Shown here one piece after another: positions 37,157 through 40,982 of a stretch of 40,982 bases of DNA. The stretch comes from Bacteroidetes bacterium UBA4416. GTDB taxonomy: Bacteria; Bacteroidota; Bacteroidia; B-17B0; Aurantibacillaceae. How positions within the stretch are numbered: the first letter of the stretch is position 1; each line of letters begins with the position of its first letter. The DNA lies in the NCBI GenBank assembly GCA_002390745.1, contig DGQK01000053.1:165-41146 (forward strand). The letters are read 5' to 3'. A program made the translations under genes and the position numbers. The notes under the pieces were generated by a model. That model worked only from the letters and a program-made list of their open reading frames with translations, was not told the DNA's origin and did no database searches.

Positions 37157-39388
37157 ATGGGGCATTTGAAATTCATGATCATTTTCACTGCGCTGGGCCT
37201 TTGCGCCTTTTCGCAGAATCCTGTTTACCGCGATACTATCCCTGTTTTTGAGAATGGAAACAGGTTGCTGAGTCCCTGGGCCGGCGGCCTTAATTTCAGC
37301 TCATTTACCGCCATTGATTTTAACCTCGATGGTAAAAAAGACATTGTGGCTTACGATAAGATCTGCGGTTCGGGCGGAAAGCTCAGAGCTTATGTCAATG
37401 CAGGTTCGCCCGGCAACACCAGGTACAAGCATGATTATGCCGCCCAGGCCCGTTTTCCGGCAGTAAGCGACTGGGCCCTTTTCTTTGATTATAACAACGA
37501 TGGTAAAGAAGATCTCTTTACCTACAATAATAACGGCGGGATCCGGGTATTTAAGAATACCAGCACCCTGGTCACAGGCCTCACTTTTTCCCTGGTATCG
37601 TCTGAGCTCAGAAGTGATTACAATCCGAACGGCGCTCCCAATATGGCTAATATTTACTGTAACTCCATCGCTCTGCCCGGTATCGGGGATATTGATGGGG
37701 ATGGAGATCTTGATATCCTGACCTATTCGGTATTTGGAGTCAAGATGGAATACCATAAAAACATGAGCAAGGAACTTTATGGAACTGCCGACAGCCTTGT
37801 ATTTGATATGGTGGATGACTGCTGGGGAGATGTGCAGGAAAGCAACTGCGATGTGAACCTGAATCAATGCCCTTACCTCAGGCAATACCAACAGACGGTT
37901 CAGAATGACGGCTCCAAGCCGCTGCATGCCGGCTCCTGCCTGATGTGCTTCGACCGCGACGGCGACGGCGACCAGGACCTGATCATGGGCGATGTGTCAT
38001 GCAGCAATGTATTTTATGTGGAGAACGGGGGGAGTAATGCCAACGCACACATTACCGATACCACCAGGCTATATCCCAACTATCCGAACAAAGCAAGCAC
38101 CGCTGTGATCAGGCTCAATGCCTTTCCATGTACCTATCACCTCGATGTGGACGGCGATGGTAAGAAAGACCTCATTGCCAGCCCCAATGCCGTGGCCGGT
38201 TCGGAGAACTACGAGAGCGTATGGTATTACCTGAATACTTCAGCTACAGCCACCGTCAATTTCGTGCTTCAAAAAAAGAATTTTCTGCAGGAAGATATGA
38301 TCGAGTTGGGCGAAGGGGCTTATCCCGTATTTTTTGATGCCGATGCGGATGGTAAAAAAGATATCCTGGTGGGCAACCTGGGTTATTACACAAGCGGCAT
38401 CAATAAATCGAAAGTGGCGTATTACCGGAACACGGGAAGCCTGAGCGCTCCATCCTTCTCGCTGGTCACCAGGGATTATCAAAACATGTCCGCGTTCAAT
38501 ATGTACGGCATGGCGCCAACCTTTGGCGATCTCGACGGCGACGGCGACAGAGACCTGATCATCGGGCAGGCCAACGGGCAGCTGGCCTATTTTCAGAATA
38601 CGGCAGGCGCCGGAAATGCGGCTGTATTTGCCAGCCCGGTGAATAACTACCAAACGATCGATGTCGGAAATTTTGCTTATCCGCAGCTGTATGATATTGA
38701 CAAGAACGGAACACTTGACCTGCTGATCGGTTCGCAGAACGGAAAGATCGCTTATTGGAAAAATACAGGCACGCCTACTGCTCCTAATTTTGTTTTGCAA
38801 ACGGCTTCTTTTGGAAATGTGGATGTGAAAAGCTACGGCTTTTTGACAGGATTCAGCACGCCTTTTGCGTTCAACGCAGGCGGTGTCACCAAACTCATGG
38901 TGGGAAGCGAAACGGGAACGATTTTTCTTTATGACCAGATCGACGGAAACCTTAGCGGAAGCTTCAACCGCGTGGATACCGCTTTATATAAGATCAATGA
39001 AGGGACACGCTGCTCGTTTCACTGCGACGATATTACCGGCGATGGCAAGCCCGACATGATCCTGGGAAATTATGCCGGGGGCATTGCCTTTTTCAATTCC
39101 ACCAATGTGAATGGCGTAGGAGTAGAAGAACAGGAATTAGCCGACAACATCGTGGTGTTTCCGAATCCGGTAAATGATGGTGTCCTAACGATTGCGAGGA
39201 ACGATCATAGCGGGGAGGAAATGGTTTTCAGATTATACGATATGATCGGTAAAGAAGTGTATGCCGGTAGCAGCTTTAATACGAACATTCACATCGACAT
39301 GTCGTCTTTCCGTAAAGGCATGTACATCTTAAGGCTGGAAAGCAGGGATGGGCAGAATGCATTCACTAAAAAAGTGATCGTGCAGTAA
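37157..39388 (+). CDS. FG-GAP/VCBS repeat surface protein with T9SS C-terminal sorting domain
   Basis: The 743-residue protein has a signal peptide (about 1-20), then repeated calcium-binding motifs of the type DxDxDGxxD separated by ~60-100 residues (DFNLDGKKD, DYNNDGKED, DIDGDGDLD, DRDGDGDQD, DVDGDGKKD, DADADGKKD, DLDGDGDRD, DIDKNGTLD, DITGDGKPD), as in FG-GAP/VCBS beta propellers. The last ~75 residues form a type A T9SS sorting domain: VVFPNPVNDGVLTI, VFRLYDMIGKEVYAG, SSFRKGMYILRLES and a closing KKVIVQ. It should cross the inner membrane by Sec and the outer membrane by T9SS, linking it to the GldN gene at 5362. Its ligand or adhesive role is unknown. Confidence 0.92.
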   Translation: MGHLKFMIIFTALGLCAFSQNPVYRDTIPVFENGNRLLSPWAGGLNFSSFTAIDFNLDGKKDIVAYDKICGSGGKLRAYVNAGSPGNTRYKHDYAAQARFPAVSDWALFFDYNNDGKEDLFTYNNNGGIRVFKNTSTLVTGLTFSLVSSELRSDYNPNGAPNMANIYCNSIALPGIGDIDGDGDLDILTYSVFGVKMEYHKNMSKELYGTADSLVFDMVDDCWGDVQESNCDVNLNQCPYLRQYQQTVQNDGSKPLHAGSCLMCFDRDGDGDQDLIMGDVSCSNVFYVENGGSNANAHITDTTRLYPNYPNKASTAVIRLNAFPCTYHLDVDGDGKKDLIASPNAVAGSENYESVWYYLNTSATATVNFVLQKKNFLQEDMIELGEGAYPVFFDADADGKKDILVGNLGYYTSGINKSKVAYYRNTGSLSAPSFSLVTRDYQNMSAFNMYGMAPTFGDLDGDGDRDLIIGQANGQLAYFQNTAGAGNAAVFASPVNNYQTIDVGNFAYPQLYDIDKNGTLDLLIGSQNGKIAYWKNTGTPTAPNFVLQTASFGNVDVKSYGFLTGFSTPFAFNAGGVTKLMVGSETGTIFLYDQIDGNLSGSFNRVDTALYKINEGTRCSFHCDDITGDGKPDMILGNYAGGIAFFNSTNVNGVGVEEQELADNIVVFPNPVNDGVLTIARNDHSGEEMVFRLYDMIGKEVYAGSSFNTNIHIDMSSFRKGMYILRLESRDGQNAFTKKVIVQ

Positions 39389-39884
39389 ACGTCCGCATTC
39401 CGGAGGAATACGCTTATTCTTATCTTTTTCTTTATGGCATTCTTGAGGATAAGGTCCCTCACAAGTTTTATCCTAATGTTATCATGCCGTTACCATGGCA
39501 GGCCTGTCTGTTTTAACCTGTTCATCCTGAGTTGATTTGATTGTGTATTTGTATTGTTTTTCGTTTGATTGCCGTACAGGAAACAGAACATTCACGGATG
39601 CTCACCCGATATTAGCGTAAATACATCCGATACCCACAGATATACACTCGGTAGTATCATCCTGTTCCGAATACCTATTTTTGCGTCGGTTTTCAAATCA
39701 ACCGGTTGCCGGATGCATTCTTGATTTGTTATTTTCAATACATTTGGGCCCCGATTTTTTTTTTAAGGGCCGAAGTGTTTTGGTTTGTACAAGTTAAAAA
39801 CGCTTACTCACACATCGGATGACATCGTAATTTTAATAATCACAGGTATATAGAAAAGACTCTGTTCTCTTTAATTTAAACAAC
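39389..39884. other. 496-bp intergenic region before the Ig-repeat gene
   Basis: No gene-like frame is seen. A TATTTTTG box lies at 39676-39683 about 200 bp before the next start, and a T10 run at 39755-39764 sits in a small GGCCCC/GGGCC context. A weak hairpin GCATTCC/GGAAT (about 39395-39409) follows the preceding gene. Confidence 0.45.
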
Positions 39885-40982
39885 ATGAAAAAAATCTTAC
39901 TGTTCCTTTCCCTGGTCTCTGCTTATATAGCCGGGGCACAGTCCATTACGATTACACAACCCAATGGGGGCGAGGTATTGGCGGCTTGCCAGGTATATCC
40001 GGTAAAATGGACACAAACCGGAAGTCCTTCCAATTACTGGAACATCGATTATTCATTGGATGGCGGAACGATCTGGACTTCGGTGGCCAGCAATTTCCTG
40101 TCTACCAACGGGCAGTTTAACTGGACGGTGCCTAATGTGCAGTCGAACACGGTATTGATGCGGGTTTACGATGCTCTGAATGCCTCCACCGTTGATCAGA
40201 GCAATGCTTTTTTTACCATCAACATCCCGATCGTATTAACCTCTCCTAACGGAGGCGAGGTATGGCAGGGAGCCACTGTTCATAACATCACCTGGAATGC
40301 CTTAGGGACTTCCAATACCTATAACATTGCGTATTCCACCGACGGAGGTTCCAGCTGGACAAACATCGTGACGAACCACTCCAACTCAACCGGCGTGTAT
40401 GCCTGGACGGTTCCTAATATACCTTCCACGAACTGCCTGGTGCGCGTGCAGGATTATGTGCAGAATTGCATGCAGGACATCAGCGCCTCGACCTTCACGA
40501 TCACGCCTGCACAGCCGATCCTGTTGACACCAAACGGAGGTGAGACCCTGCAACAGAGCTGCACCTATTACATTACGTGGAACACGGCGACATTCTTCTC
40601 GAACGTTCGGTTGGAATACTCATTGAACAACGGCTCGACCTGGACGACGATCGTGGCCAACACGGGCAACAGCGGGAGCTATGGCTGGAGTGTTCCGAAT
40701 GTATCCAGCAGCCAGTGCCTGGTGAGGGCAAGCAATACCTCGAGCCTGAGTGTGAACGATGTGAGCAATACGACCTTTACGATCGCCCCTGCGATCACGG
40801 TCACGAGCGCCAACGGAGGCGAGACGTGGTATGGCTGCAGCACCTATAACATTACCTGGAACCGCACGAACTGCAACAGCCGTTACAACCTGGACTACAG
40901 CATCAACGGCGGTAGCACCTGGCTACCGATAACAAACTATTACAATCCCGGCGGCGGTCTGACGGCCAGCTATGCGTGGCAG
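39885..40982 (+). CDS. Secreted protein of tandem Ig-like repeats (partial, continues past the window)
   Basis: The frame starts MKKILLFLSLVSAYIAGAQS, a signal peptide cleaved after GAQ, and stays open to the window end (366 codons). The mature part is made of at least four tandem repeats of 93-95 residues, beginning near 26, 121, 216 and 309. Each opens with PNGGE (or ANGGE), continues with a strand xxITWN, then NxxYSxDGGxxW, a xWTVPN segment and a xCLVRxxD strand. This is the Ser/Thr/Asn-rich Ig-like repeat common in large Bacteroidota surface adhesins. A T9SS tail would be expected downstream but cannot be seen. The A-rich leader TTTAAACAACATG resembles those in the DUF2589 cassette. Confidence 0.85.
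   Translation, partial: MKKILLFLSLVSAYIAGAQSITITQPNGGEVLAACQVYPVKWTQTGSPSNYWNIDYSLDGGTIWTSVASNFLSTNGQFNWTVPNVQSNTVLMRVYDALNASTVDQSNAFFTINIPIVLTSPNGGEVWQGATVHNITWNALGTSNTYNIAYSTDGGSSWTNIVTNHSNSTGVYAWTVPNIPSTNCLVRVQDYVQNCMQDISASTFTITPAQPILLTPNGGETLQQSCTYYITWNTATFFSNVRLEYSLNNGSTWTTIVANTGNSGSYGWSVPNVSSSQCLVRASNTSSLSVNDVSNTTFTIAPAITVTSANGGETWYGCSTYNITWNRTNCNSRYNLDYSINGGSTWLPITNYYNPGGGLTASYAWQ

Noticed and set aside
39755..39764. Run of ten T residues, considered as a phase-variable promoter spacer
   Set aside because: It lies between no recognisable -33 and -7 elements and about 120 bp from the next start codon, so there is no support for a switch.

Overview
The window comes from a member of the Bacteroidota, most likely the Chitinophagia/Sphingobacteriia side. 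This rests on a type IX secretion (T9SS) component (GldN), a protein with a T9SS C-terminal sorting domain, a fused SecDF, a DUF4293 protein, promoter boxes of the Bacteroidota TAnnTTTG type, and A-rich leaders in place of Shine-Dalgarno sequences. No species assignment is possible from the sequence alone. I saw no tRNA, rRNA, CRISPR array or transposase gene.

Housekeeping genes fill most of the window. Bases 1-5.3 kb hold accB-accC (fatty acid synthesis; accC is cut by the window edge), a DUF4293 membrane protein, a biosynthetic-type arginine decarboxylase, and two related exported proteins of unknown role followed by tandem terminators. From 15.6 to 33.6 kb lie an exported carboxypeptidase-regulatory-like protein, the GTPase der, a NarL/LuxR-type two-component system, a beta-helix lipoprotein, a CHAP amidase, carA, uvrA, a conserved unknown, a DnaQ-like exonuclease, a methyltransferase, ispH, a DUF721 protein, recF and a YtxH protein. 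From 33.8 kb to the end come secDF, an FG-GAP/VCBS repeat protein exported by T9SS, and an incomplete protein of tandem Ig-like repeats.

The unusual part is about 5.4-15.6 kb. A minus-strand group (two tiny ORFs, a 137-residue unknown, a TPR sensor histidine kinase split by a 9-base homopolymer, a LytTR response regulator, then a solitary gldN) faces a plus-strand cassette. The cassette holds a DUF2589 protein, a small unknown, a second shorter DUF2589-like protein, a YopT-like cysteine protease with an intact Cys-His-Asp triad, another small unknown, a jacalin-like lectin, a secreted PI-PLC-like protein that appears to lack the catalytic histidines, a GH46-like glycosidase without a signal peptide, and a lipoprotein with a C-terminal membrane helix (the layout of a phage u-spanin). 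The divergent control region carries four tandem 21-bp repeats, the spacing expected for LytTR regulators, next to two palindromes and a TAnnTTTG box.

My reading, which is inference, is that this is a regulated cassette that makes cytoplasmic effector or particle proteins (DUF2589 proteins, protease, lectin) and may release them with a lysis-like pair (muralytic GH46 plus spanin-like lipoprotein). I know of no described system with this gene set. The intergenic regions also hold several families of short palindromic dispersed repeats and one multi-hairpin structured segment at 13910-14042.
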